Notes under the pieces: model-generated
What the model saw: the letters and a program-made list of their open reading frames with translations, nothing else
Databases searched by the model: none
Told to the model about the DNA's origin: nothing
Part shown: piece by piece, positions 41,551 to 49,934 of the stretch
Layout of the letters: each line of letters opens with the position of its first letter
How positions within the stretch are numbered: the stretch's first letter is position 1
Position numbers and translations under genes: made by a program
From: Micromonospora halophytica
GTDB lineage: Bacteria > Actinomycetota > Actinomycetes > Mycobacteriales > Micromonosporaceae
Direction of reading: 5' to 3'
Assembly (NCBI RefSeq): GCF_900090245.1
Contig: NZ_FMDN01000023.1
Coordinates: 1-64,000 of the forward strand
Length of the DNA stretch: 64,000 bases

Positions 41551-42693
41551 ATGGGTTCGGGTCAGATCGTGGCGGTGTTCGGTGCGTACGGACACACCGG
41601 GCGGTTCGTGGTGACGGAGTTGCGCGACCGCGGGTTCGTCCCGCTTCTCCTCGGTCGCGACGCGGGCAAGCTCCGAGCGCTGGCGGCGTCGCATCCGGGG
41701 CTCGAACACCGGGTGGCGTCGGTCGACGAGCCGACCTCGCTCGACCGGGCGTTGACCGGCGCGGCGGCGGTCATCAACTGCGCCGGCCCGTTCGCCTCGA
41801 CTGCGGCCCCCGTGATCGAGGCCGCCCTGCGCACCGGGGTCCCGTACGTGGATGTGGCGGCCGAGATCGAGGCCAACCTCGACACGTTCGCGCACTTCAC
41901 CGATCGTGCTCGGAGCGCAGGCGTCGCGGTGGTCCCGGCGATGGCCTTCTTCGGCGGGCTCGGCGATCTGCTGGTCACGACGGCGATGGGCGACTGGACG
42001 GCGGCCGACGAGGCGCACGTCGCGTACGGACTGAGCAGTTGGCACCCCACGGGCGGGACCCTCGCCTCCGGCACCGTCTCCCGGGAACGGCGCGACGGCC
42101 GACGTGTCCGCTACACCGGTGGCCGGCTGGAGTACCACGTCGACGAGTGCGACCTGCCGACCCTGGAATGGGACTTTCCCGCTCCGACGGGCCGCCGGAC
42201 CGTCCTGGCCGGATTCACGATGGCCGAGGTCGTCACCGTCCCCAGCCACCTGGCCATCCCCGAGGTGCGCACGTACATGACCACCGACGCGGCCAGGGAC
42301 CTGGCCGCTCCGGACACACCCGCACCGACTGCGGCCGACGAACTCGGCCGGTCCGCGCAGACGTTCACCGTCGACGTCATCGTGCGCTCCGGTGACACGC
42401 AACGGCGCGTCGTCGCCCGCGGCCAGGACATCTACGCCTTCAGCGCGCCGCTGGCGGTCGAAGCGGTCCATCGCATTCTCGGCAGTCGGACGAGGACCAG
42501 CGGCGTCGCCTCGGCCGGTGAGATGTTCGACGCGCCCGACTTCCTCCGCGCGCTGACCGCGTACATCTCACTCGAACCGCGCCGCGAGTTCCGCGTGCCA
42601 GCGGCGATCAGCGCTGTGGCCGGAGGTCTTCCTCCCGCCGGGCCACCGGGCCCGCCGCGTTCCTGCGACGTGCCAGCAGGTCTTCGGCGATGA
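41551..42693 (+). CDS. Saccharopine dehydrogenase-like NAD(P)-binding protein
   Basis: 380 residues from ATG 41551, with GGGAGGA upstream. The Rossmann motif VAVFGAYGHTGRFVVTEL is followed by VINCAGPFASTAAPVIEAALRTG and YVDVAAEIEANL, typical of the saccharopine dehydrogenase-like superfamily. It is probably an oxidoreductase or trans-enoyl reductase; the substrate is unknown. Its 3' end overlaps the convergent DUF6463 gene by 86 bp. It is a likely target of the divergent GlxA regulator. Confidence 0.8.
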   Translation: MGSGQIVAVFGAYGHTGRFVVTELRDRGFVPLLLGRDAGKLRALAASHPGLEHRVASVDEPTSLDRALTGAAAVINCAGPFASTAAPVIEAALRTGVPYVDVAAEIEANLDTFAHFTDRARSAGVAVVPAMAFFGGLGDLLVTTAMGDWTAADEAHVAYGLSSWHPTGGTLASGTVSRERRDGRRVRYTGGRLEYHVDECDLPTLEWDFPAPTGRRTVLAGFTMAEVVTVPSHLAIPEVRTYMTTDAARDLAAPDTPAPTAADELGRSAQTFTVDVIVRSGDTQRRVVARGQDIYAFSAPLAVEAVHRILGSRTRTSGVASAGEMFDAPDFLRALTAYISLEPRREFRVPAAISAVAGGLPPAGPPGPPRSCDVPAGLRR

Positions 42694-43033
42694 GCAGCCC
42701 GGCCGGGACGAAGCCCAGCAAGAAGCCGCTGGGACCGATGAGCAGTACGCACCCGGCCACCCAGCCGCCCAGTGCCCAACCGACGTAGGCGGGCGCACGC
42801 TCGCCGCGGCGCCCCAGCCGCACCACCAGGAGTCCGAGCAGGACCAGGGGAATGACGAAGCTTCCGGGCAGCGCCCAGAACACGGACAGGGACGCGTCAT
42901 CGCCGTCGCCCGAGCGCAGCCCGCCGGTGAGCCACTCGCCCCAGTAGGGGTGGGGCAGGAAGACTGCGGTGTGCAGGATGCCGATGGTCGCCATCGACCA
43001 TCCGGCGCCGACTGTCAATCGCTTCTTGATCAT
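42608..43033 (-). CDS. DUF6463-like membrane protein
   Basis: 141 residues from ATG 43033 (MIKKRLTVGAGWSM); a start 25 codons upstream is possible but less membrane-protein-like. Four hydrophobic helices: WSMATIGILHTAVFLPH, WALPGSFVIPLVLLGLLVV, YVGWALGGWVAGCVLLIG, SGFLLGFVPAGLLIAEDL. The W-x(n)-LHT...F start resembles DUF6463 proteins. Function unknown. The 3' end overlaps the convergent gene by 86 bp. Confidence 0.65.
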   Translation of the reverse strand: MIKKRLTVGAGWSMATIGILHTAVFLPHPYWGEWLTGGLRSGDGDDASLSVFWALPGSFVIPLVLLGLLVVRLGRRGERAPAYVGWALGGWVAGCVLLIGPSGFLLGFVPAGLLIAEDLLARRRNAAGPVARREEDLRPQR

Positions 43034-43165
43034 GCCTCCAGCCTCTGCCTCCTGCCGGGGCCGCGCCTCCCCCACGAGAGCGGCCCCGTCCCTCGCAGGA
43101 GCGAACACTCCTACGGGCGCGACGGTGCGGCAGAACGACGACCGGTTGAGGGACGACGGCGACGA

Positions 43166-43936
43166 TCAGCGGGAGCTACCTGGTGGCTGAACCGGATCCG
43201 TGGTTGACGGGGCGGTGGTGCGGGCGCTCGGTCCCTCTCCGGGCGGGACCGGTCGGCGGTTGAGGTAGGCGTCCAGTGCGGCAGCGCCGGTGAGCATGGC
43301 GCGGCTGCGGGCCGAGAGGCGGGCACGCCAGTCGTGCAGCATCGCCTCCAGCGGTGCGACGCCTCCGGCGGAGCGGACCTGGGCGATCAGCGGGGCGATC
43401 TGCTCCAGCAGGTAGCCACCCCGTCTGAGCTGGTGGGCCAGTAGGGCGTCGCGCACGTCGGCCGCGCTGTAGACCCGGTAACCCGTCTGCGGGTCGCGGC
43501 GCGGCCGGACCAGGCCGGCGCGTTCCCACTTGCGGAGGGTGGCTGGGCGGATGCCGAGCCTTCTGGCCAGGGGGCCGACGTACGTGTCGCCGCGTTCCTG
43601 CGGCACCGGCTCGAGGTCGACGAGCGCGGCTTCGACGGCCTGGAGGGTGCGGCGGTCGTCGAGAAGCTGGGTGTGGCTCTCGTCGATGAGCCGGAGCGCG
43701 TCCTCGGTCGCGTCCCGGTTGACCGCCTGCATGATCGACGTGGCCGTCTGGTGGCCGTGTCCGGGCACGAGGGCGAGGAACGCGCGCAGGGCTTGCGCGT
43801 GCAGTGGCGTGTAGGTGCGGTATCCGTGCGGGGTGCGTTCGGCGCTCGGCAGGATGCCGGCCGCCTCGTAGTTCCTGATCGCCTGTGTGGACAGGCCGTG
43901 CCCACGCGCCAGGTCAACCGGCCTGAGCCGTCCCAC
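43166..43936 (-). CDS. TioE-type MerR regulator with two MerR helix-turn-helices
   Basis: 256 residues from GTG 43936. A longer in-frame start (43999) would place the operator inside the gene, so the shorter one is preferred. Two MerR DNA-binding motifs are present: RPVDLARGHGLSTQAIRNYEAAGILPSA near the start, and a second beginning DTYVGPLARRLGIRPATLRKW followed by ERAGLVRPRRDP. Such double-HTH regulators (TioE group) regulate genes linked to antibiotic resistance or production. It is divergent from the erythromycin-esterase-like gene across a 17-bp palindrome. Confidence 0.8.
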   Translation of the reverse strand: MGRLRPVDLARGHGLSTQAIRNYEAAGILPSAERTPHGYRTYTPLHAQALRAFLALVPGHGHQTATSIMQAVNRDATEDALRLIDESHTQLLDDRRTLQAVEAALVDLEPVPQERGDTYVGPLARRLGIRPATLRKWERAGLVRPRRDPQTGYRVYSAADVRDALLAHQLRRGGYLLEQIAPLIAQVRSAGGVAPLEAMLHDWRARLSARSRAMLTGAAALDAYLNRRPVPPGEGPSARTTAPSTTDPVQPPGSSR

Positions 43937-43982
43937 GTCTTGAAGGTTTCGTCCCACTGGCCTGCCATCGTCGCGGACAAGT

Positions 43983-43999
43983 TTGAACCGAGGGTTCAA
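43983..43999. promoter_or_regulatory. Operator palindrome between the TioE regulator and the esterase-like gene
   Basis: TTGAACC-GAG-GGTTCAA is a perfect palindrome with 7-bp arms. It lies 18 bp before the ATG at 44017 and about 47 bp upstream of the regulator, a position suited to MerR-type control of both. Confidence 0.75.
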
Positions 44000-44016
44000 C
44001 GATACAGTTGAGGGGC

Positions 44017-45207
44017 ATGAGTGCTGTCACCAAGGACACCGTCCATGCGGTCGAGGCCGCGACCGTCATGCGGCTGCTCCCTTCCCGGCCACGGCTGCTC
44101 GCCCTGGGTGAGCCCACCCACGGCGAGGACGTTCTGCTCGACCTGCGCAACGGGCTCTTCCGGCAGCTCGTCGAGCAGGGCTACCGGACGTTCGCTGTCG
44201 AGAGCGACTGCATGATGGGCCTGGTCGTGGACGACTACGTCACGTCCGGCACGGGCAGCCTCGACGAGGTCATGGAGCGCGGCTTCAGCCACCAGTGGGG
44301 CGCCTTCCCGGCCAACCGCGAGCTGGTGCGCTGGATGCGCGCGTACAACGAGAGCCGGTCCGGGCCCGAGCGGCTGCGGTTCGCCGGGTTCGACGGCCCG
44401 CTGGAGATCACCGGCGCCGCGAGCCCGCGGCAGGCCCTCACCACACTGCACGCCTACCTCACCGCCTGGGCCGACGCCGAACTGCTCCCCTGTGCCGCCG
44501 ATACGCTCGACCGCCTGCTCGGCGCCGACGACCGGTGGACGAACCCTGCCGCCATGATGGGCCCGTCCCAGTCCGTGGGGCAGACACCCGAGGCCGCGCA
44601 GTTGCGGCTGCTCGCCGACGACCTTGTGACGCTCCTCGACGCGCAGACACCACAGCTGATCGCGGCGTCCTCGCGGGACGACTGGCACCGGGCACGCCTG
44701 TACGGGCGCACCGCCACCGGCCTGCTGCGCTACCACTTCTGGATGGCCGACACGTCACCGGGCCGCATGGCGCGGCTGCTGGCGGTGCGGGACTCGATGA
44801 TGGCCGCCAACCTGCTCGCCATCGCCGAGCAGGGCCCGGCGGTGGTGTCCGCGCACAACGGCCACCTCCAGCGGAACAAGAGCACGATGCGGATGGGTGA
44901 CCTGCCGCTGCAATGGTGGAGCGCCGGCGCGATCGTCAACGCCCACCTGGGCGAGGGATACGCCTTCCTCGCCACAGCCCTCGGCACGATCCGTCACCAG
45001 GGAGTCGACACCCCGCCGCCGGACACCGTCGAAGGGCTGCTGTACGCGCTGCCGGAGAAGCGCTGCCTCGTCGATGCCCGCCGACTGGCCACTGCCCTCG
45101 CCGACATGTCGCCCGCTGCCCGGGTGTCCCCGTGGTTCGGCTACTCCCCGCTTGATCCGGCCCAGGTCGGCAGCACCGACGCGATCGTGTTCGTCAAGGA
45201 CGCCTAG
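44017..45207 (+). CDS. Erythromycin esterase-family protein
   Basis: 396 residues from ATG 44017, with TGAGGGG upstream. Family motifs: LLALGEPTHGEDVLL (catalytic-type His35) and RTFAVESDCMMGL (Glu62), a mid-protein RLRFAGFDGP, then VVSAHNGHLQRNKSTMRMGDL near the C-terminus. The family includes EreA/EreB macrolide esterases, but also many proteins acting on other substrates (succinoglycan-like hydrolases), so resistance is not established. It is likely controlled by the divergent TioE regulator, which is consistent with inducible detoxification. Confidence 0.85.
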   Translation: MSAVTKDTVHAVEAATVMRLLPSRPRLLALGEPTHGEDVLLDLRNGLFRQLVEQGYRTFAVESDCMMGLVVDDYVTSGTGSLDEVMERGFSHQWGAFPANRELVRWMRAYNESRSGPERLRFAGFDGPLEITGAASPRQALTTLHAYLTAWADAELLPCAADTLDRLLGADDRWTNPAAMMGPSQSVGQTPEAAQLRLLADDLVTLLDAQTPQLIAASSRDDWHRARLYGRTATGLLRYHFWMADTSPGRMARLLAVRDSMMAANLLAIAEQGPAVVSAHNGHLQRNKSTMRMGDLPLQWWSAGAIVNAHLGEGYAFLATALGTIRHQGVDTPPPDTVEGLLYALPEKRCLVDARRLATALADMSPAARVSPWFGYSPLDPAQVGSTDAIVFVKDA

Positions 45208-45209
45208 CT

Positions 45210-45345
45210 CGGTCCGTGTCACCGGCGGGCGCTGGAGCTGTACCGGGAGGTCGGGGACCTGCGAGTCGTGGCAGGAGGCACTGCGTATCTTCGACGGGCC
45301 GGGGCATCCGGACGCGGAGACGCTCCACGCCGAGCTCGGGTGCCC
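45210..45345 (+). pseudogene. Remnant of the C-terminus of a SARP/TPR-type protein
   Basis: In two frames one reads CHRRALELYREVGDLR and then WQEALRIFDGPGHPDAETLHAELG. These are end-of-array TPR motifs commonly seen at the C-terminus of actinobacterial SARP/NB-ARC proteins. The frame change and missing body show it is a relic. It fills most of the 45208-45363 gap. Confidence 0.45.
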
Positions 45346-45363
45346 GACCGGGTGGTGGCCGGG

Positions 45364-45807
45364 TCAGCCGGTGCGGCGGGAGCGGGCCAGAGCCAGCCCA
45401 CCGAGGACCATGGCGATCAGCCCCACCACCAGGGCCACGTACGCCCCGCCACGCCCGTTGCCGGTGCCGATGCCACTGTCGGAGGTGGCCACGACCAGCC
45501 CGCCGACAGCCATGCCGATGAGGCCCGCCGCGAGGGCCGTGGTGGCGCCGCCTCGCCCGTTGCCGGTGCCGATCCGACTGGTGGGGCGGGCCAGCGCCAG
45601 CCCGCCGATGATCACGCCGGTCAGCCCCAGCACAGCTGCCACGGTCGACCCGAGTCGCCCGGCGCTCATGGTGTAGACACTGGCGGCGGTGGGCTGGGCC
45701 GCGACGTGTGCGGCCGCCGGTGCGGCGAGCCCGAACCCACCGATCAGGGCGGCTGCGGCGGCGGCAAGCACCAGTCGGACTGACGTCAGAGTTCCTGACG
45801 AGTTCAT
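45364..45807 (-). CDS. DUF6223-family membrane protein
   Basis: 147 residues from ATG 45807; GAGGAG is six bases upstream, favouring this over ATG 45813 and a longer start. Signal/first helix: VRLVLAAAAAALIGGFGLA. Three further helices are separated by Gly-rich loops with a repeated GIGTGNGRGGA segment (it occurs twice, with a nearly identical DNA copy). It matches the DUF6223 family. Function unknown. It is divergent from the sensor kinase gene, so it could be controlled by that two-component system. Confidence 0.75.
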   Translation of the reverse strand: MNSSGTLTSVRLVLAAAAAALIGGFGLAAPAAAHVAAQPTAASVYTMSAGRLGSTVAAVLGLTGVIIGGLALARPTSRIGTGNGRGGATTALAAGLIGMAVGGLVVATSDSGIGTGNGRGGAYVALVVGLIAMVLGGLALARSRRTG

Positions 45808-46034
45808 GTCCATCTCCTCTTTCGTGCCCCGTTTCCGAGGCGTGGATGTCAACTGATCCTGCCGCCGGGCACGCCGCCGGTCGTCCCGCAGACGAAGGCA
45901 GTTCGCGCTGCCGTAGGTGGCGCATCCGGCTGCTGCGGCCGCCGCAGAAGCAGGGGAGGTACTGCGTTCGTGGTAGGCGGCCGGTCGTCTGCGCGGAGGA
46001 GTCGTCCGCGGCAGGATCCGGTTAGGGTGCGCGG

Positions 46035-47159
46035 GTGCACACAGGACGGTTCGGCGTTCCGGCCGGTGTCGGAGATGGGGCGATCGCCGTTGGCGTGGCG
46101 GTGACGCTGCTGGTCGCCGGGCTGTCCGGGAACCGCCCGGATGTGGACCTGCCCGGCTACGCGCTGCTGGTGGCCGGTGGCCTGGCGTTGGCCGTGCGCC
46201 GGCGGGCCCCGGTTTTCGTCCTGGCCGTCACTGGGCTGTGCGCGGTGGGTTACCAGGCGGTCGGCTTCGATGTGCCCGCCGTCGCGTTCCTCTTCGCGGT
46301 GTACGCCGCCGTGCGGGCGGGCCACCGCGTCGTCACGGTCGTGGCGGCGGTGATGATGCTGGCCGCTCTCCCGCTCGCCGCCCTCGCCCCGCCCCAGGAC
46401 ATGTCCGTGAGCGAGGCGCTCGCGCGGGCCCGGGGCGCCCTCGAATTGGCGTGGCTGGTCGCTGCGGGTGCCGCTGGTGAAGCGCTGCGCCAGGCCGAGC
46501 GGCGCGCGGACGAGGCCGAGCGCACCCGGGAGGAGACCGCGCTGCGTCGCGCCAACGAGGAGCGGCTGCACATCGCGCGGGAGTTGCACGATTCGCTCAC
46601 TCACCAGATCTCGGTCATCACCGTGCAGGCCGGAGTCGCCGTCCACCTGGCCCGCAGGCGGGGGGAACGGGTGCCGGACGCCCTGCTGGCGATCCAGGAG
46701 GCCGGTCGTGAGGCGAGCCGGGAACTGCGAGCGACCCTGGAGGCGTTGCGTGACGACGGCAAGACACCGCCGCGTGGGCTCGCCGACGTCCCGGAGTTGG
46801 TGGAGCGGGCCCGGATAACGGGCCTGGACGCGACGTTGACGATCGAAGGGCAACGACGCGACGTGCCGGCCGCGGTGGACCGGACCGCCTACCGGATCGT
46901 TCAGGAGTCGCTCACCAACATCGCCCGTCATGCCCGCGCCGCCAAGGCGTCGGTCCTGATCGACTACCGTCCCGACGCCCTCGTCGTCCAGGTCGACGAC
47001 GATGGCAGGGCTACCCGGGACACCGCTGTGCCGGCCGGTGTCGGGCTGCTCGGGATGCGCGAACGAACCACCGCCCTCGGCGGTCGGCTGCGCGCGGAAC
47101 CACGCGACGAGGGCGGCTTCACCGTCCGGGCTGAACTCCCCGTGGATCGAACGTCGTGA
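46035..47159 (+). CDS. NarL-type sensor histidine kinase
   Basis: 374 residues from GTG 46035. Four N-terminal membrane helices, including ALLVAGGLALAVRRRAP and FVLAVTGLCAVGYQAVG. A linker coiled coil (ERRADEAERTREE) leads to the HisKA_3 dimerisation helix (LHIARELHDSLTHQISVITVQ, phospho-His) and a C-terminal HATPase (RIVQESLTNIARHARAAK; GVGLLGMRERTTALGGR). It is a class of kinase with membrane-sensed signals. It is coupled to the response regulator by a 4-bp overlap. Confidence 0.92.
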   Translation: MHTGRFGVPAGVGDGAIAVGVAVTLLVAGLSGNRPDVDLPGYALLVAGGLALAVRRRAPVFVLAVTGLCAVGYQAVGFDVPAVAFLFAVYAAVRAGHRVVTVVAAVMMLAALPLAALAPPQDMSVSEALARARGALELAWLVAAGAAGEALRQAERRADEAERTREETALRRANEERLHIARELHDSLTHQISVITVQAGVAVHLARRRGERVPDALLAIQEAGREASRELRATLEALRDDGKTPPRGLADVPELVERARITGLDATLTIEGQRRDVPAAVDRTAYRIVQESLTNIARHARAAKASVLIDYRPDALVVQVDDDGRATRDTAVPAGVGLLGMRERTTALGGRLRAEPRDEGGFTVRAELPVDRTS

Positions 47160-47818
47160 TCCGTGTCCTGCTGGTCGACGACCAGCCGCTCCTGCGCAGC
47201 GGATTCCGCGCGCTCCTCGACGTCGAGGACGACATCGAGGTGGTGGCCGAGGCCGCCGACGGGAAGGATGCCGTGGCACTCGCCAAGGCACACCTGCCCG
47301 ACGTCGCTCTCATCGACATCCAGATGCCGGTGATGGACGGCATCGAGGCGACCCGGCGCATCGCCGTGGACCCGGCCCTGGCCGGGGTGCACGTCGTCAT
47401 GCTGACCAACTACGGATTCGACGAATACGTATTCCACGCGCTGCGGGCCGGTGCCGCCGGGTTCCTCGTCAAGGACATCGAGCCGGAGGACCTCCTGCAC
47501 GCCGTACGAGTCGCCGCGCGCGGCGACGCCCTGCTCGCGCCGTCGATCACCCGCAAACTGATCGACCGGTACGTCACCGAGCCGCTGCACGAGGCTGTCG
47601 ACACGGTCCTGAACGGGTTGACCAACCGCGAACGCGAGGCCGTCGTTCTGGTCGCGCGGGGCCTGTCCAACGACGAGATCGCCGACCGCATGGTGATCAG
47701 CCCGCTGACCGCGAAGACCCACGTCAACCGGGCGATGGTCAAGCTCCGTGCCCGGGACCGCGCCCAACTCGTGGTCCTCGCCTACGAATCCGGCCTGGTG
47801 GCCGCTCGCCACCGCTGA
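47156..47818 (+). CDS. NarL/LuxR-family response regulator
   Basis: 220 residues from GTG 47156. Receiver domain with acidic pair D8/D9, phospho-Asp D54 (ALIDIQMPVMDG) and K of FLVKDIEP; LuxR helix-turn-helix at about 155-215 (LTNREREAVVLVARGLSNDEIADRM). It is paired with the upstream kinase. It is an attractive but unproven partner for the GGGACC-type boxes elsewhere in the window, and for the divergent DUF6223 gene. Confidence 0.93.
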   Translation: MIRVLLVDDQPLLRSGFRALLDVEDDIEVVAEAADGKDAVALAKAHLPDVALIDIQMPVMDGIEATRRIAVDPALAGVHVVMLTNYGFDEYVFHALRAGAAGFLVKDIEPEDLLHAVRVAARGDALLAPSITRKLIDRYVTEPLHEAVDTVLNGLTNREREAVVLVARGLSNDEIADRMVISPLTAKTHVNRAMVKLRARDRAQLVVLAYESGLVAARHR

Positions 47819-48008
47819 CGTACCCATCATCCGCGTACGCCGTCACCGTGACCCGGGGTGAGGGTACGTGGCAGCAGACGGCTGCGGGGCATGACGCATG
47901 TCGCGTCGGTGGTCGACGCTGACCGATCGTGCCCCTGACGACTATAGATATCGGTCCATCGGGCCGGGATACTGATTCGAGCTGTACCCGACCAGCCGGG
48001 GTGGGATT

Positions 48009-49934
48009 ATGACCGATTCCGCGAGTGGATCGCAGCACCTGGACTTCCTCTATGTCGAGGGCGAACGCCTCGGCTGGGTCTTCCGCGACCGGAATCGCTT
48101 TCGCCACCGCTATCGCGAGCCGTACCCGACCATCGAGCCCGTACGGGACGAGGTCTTCTTCGACGCGGCGACGGCGGGCGTGGACAAGTGGCGCCGTCTG
48201 CGGCGGTGGGTGGGCATCGGCGTCGGCGTGACGGTGGTTCTCCTCTGTCTCGGGATCGTCGGCAAGGGGCCCTCCAACCTGATCGTCATCCTCGCGACAG
48301 GGCTCGCGGTGATGGTGGGTGGCGGGTGGCTGAGCTGGTCCAACAGTCGCTCCGCGGAGGAGGGGCCGCAGCGGGAGCGGGAGAAGCAGCTGCGGCGCTA
48401 CGAGGCCGAGTGCGCGTGGTGGGAGCAGCGTCGCGAGTATTTCGACGCCCGGGAGCGGGAGCGGGTCAGCGGCTATCTCGAATGGGGTGCCGCGCTGCTG
48501 CCGCCCACGACCCGCCGGGTCGACATCGTCGGTGGCAGCGTCTGGGGCTGGGAGGCGGTGTTGACCGTGATGGGGGCCTCCATGCTGCGTACCCACGGTG
48601 CGATGACCGTCGTGGACTTCTCCGGCGAGGCCGCCTGTCACGAACTGGTCTGGCTCGCCCGGGAAGTCGATGTCGACGTCACCGCCGTCCGATTGCCCGA
48701 CCAGGTCGGCGAGACCACCCTCTTCTCCGACCTGGACGGACGGGGCCTGGTCGACAGCCTCGTCGAGGCGATGCACGGGGACGCACCCGCCGGCCGCCGG
48801 GCCGACCGCGCCCAGGACGACCGCATCCTGTCGGCCGTCTGCCGGGCGCTCGGTGAGGATGTCACGATCCACCGGATCGCCGCGGCGGTCAGCGTCCTGC
48901 TCGACGAGCCGGGTAGCTTTCCGGAGCTGAGCGAGGCCGAGCGGGAGCACATCAGCGGCTCGCTCTTCTCGGACGAGTTTCGGCGCCAGGCCCATCCGAA
49001 CCTGCAGCGGATCGAATCCCACCTGTACCCGCTGCGCGAACTGTTCGCCGCGACCGACCAGGGGCAGGACCGGCACGATCTGGGGATGCCCGGGTTGACC
49101 TGCCTCGTCTACGAGAACGCCGCGCACAACGCGCGGGAGGAACTGGTCAAGGAGTTGGTGTTCCAGGGGCTGGTGCAGCGGCTCTCCTCACCGAGGTCGT
49201 TCGTCGGCCCGTTGGTCGTCGCCGGCGCGGACGACCTCAGCCACCGGCACATCGAGCGGCTGACCGACCTGTGCACACGTCGCGGGGTTCGGCTCGTGCT
49301 GATGTTCCGTCACCTGCGGGACTCAGCAGTGCGCGCCGTCGGCGCGGACGTGGTCGCGTTCATGCGCCTGAGCAACCACGAGGAGGCCGCGCGGGCGGCC
49401 GACTTCATCGGCCGGCAACACACCTTCGTCCTCAGCCAGCTCACCCGTACGCTCGGCGGCAGCCAGACGCACTCTGAGGGCAACAGCCTCGGATTCTCGG
49501 ACCAGACCAGCGGCGCGTGGCCACGGCACGTCAGCGTCGGCCGGAGTTGGACCCACACCAGGTCGGTCGCCGACAGCGCGAACTGGAACGACTCGCAGAG
49601 CGAGCAACGAGTGTACGAGTACGTGGTCGAGCCACGTACTCTTCAGGATCTGCCGGACTATGCGCTGATCGAGGTCACGCAGGGCACGGGGAGCCTGTCG
49701 GTACGCAGTGTGGAGTGCAACCCGGACATCGTCTCTCTTCCCCGGGTCACCACCGGTCCACTGCCCGACCTGCCGTTCCCGCACCCGTCGCAGGCGGCGG
49801 CACAGCCGTCCGGGGAGCAGAGCGGACCGCAGCTGAACCTGCCCGGACAGCCGGGCCCGGCCGGACGACCACGCCCCGGCTACGACGACGAGTTCGAGTG
49901 GGCCGAGGAGCACCGCCCGGAGGACTGGCGGTGA
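48009..49934 (+). CDS. Membrane-anchored ATPase-like protein (TraM-recognition / FtsK-like, Walker-less)
   Basis: 641 residues from ATG 48009. Two hydrophobic helices (about 66-84 and 90-109) are followed by a charged coiled-coil-like stretch and a RecA-like domain lacking a Walker A lysine: RRVDIVGGSVWGWEAVL, MTVVDFSGEAACHELVWLARE. A later region (GLTCLVYENAAHNAREELVKE; ADDLSHRHIERLTDLCTRRGVRL; FIGRQHTFVLSQLTRTLGGSQT, then a Ser/Trp-rich tail) resembles the C-terminal part of VirD4/TraD-like coupling proteins. It probably forms a complex with the HerA-like ATPase whose start overlaps its stop by 4 bp. No annotated system I know has this exact pair. Confidence 0.55.
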   Translation: MTDSASGSQHLDFLYVEGERLGWVFRDRNRFRHRYREPYPTIEPVRDEVFFDAATAGVDKWRRLRRWVGIGVGVTVVLLCLGIVGKGPSNLIVILATGLAVMVGGGWLSWSNSRSAEEGPQREREKQLRRYEAECAWWEQRREYFDARERERVSGYLEWGAALLPPTTRRVDIVGGSVWGWEAVLTVMGASMLRTHGAMTVVDFSGEAACHELVWLAREVDVDVTAVRLPDQVGETTLFSDLDGRGLVDSLVEAMHGDAPAGRRADRAQDDRILSAVCRALGEDVTIHRIAAAVSVLLDEPGSFPELSEAEREHISGSLFSDEFRRQAHPNLQRIESHLYPLRELFAATDQGQDRHDLGMPGLTCLVYENAAHNAREELVKELVFQGLVQRLSSPRSFVGPLVVAGADDLSHRHIERLTDLCTRRGVRLVLMFRHLRDSAVRAVGADVVAFMRLSNHEEAARAADFIGRQHTFVLSQLTRTLGGSQTHSEGNSLGFSDQTSGAWPRHVSVGRSWTHTRSVADSANWNDSQSEQRVYEYVVEPRTLQDLPDYALIEVTQGTGSLSVRSVECNPDIVSLPRVTTGPLPDLPFPHPSQAAAQPSGEQSGPQLNLPGQPGPAGRPRPGYDDEFEWAEEHRPEDWR

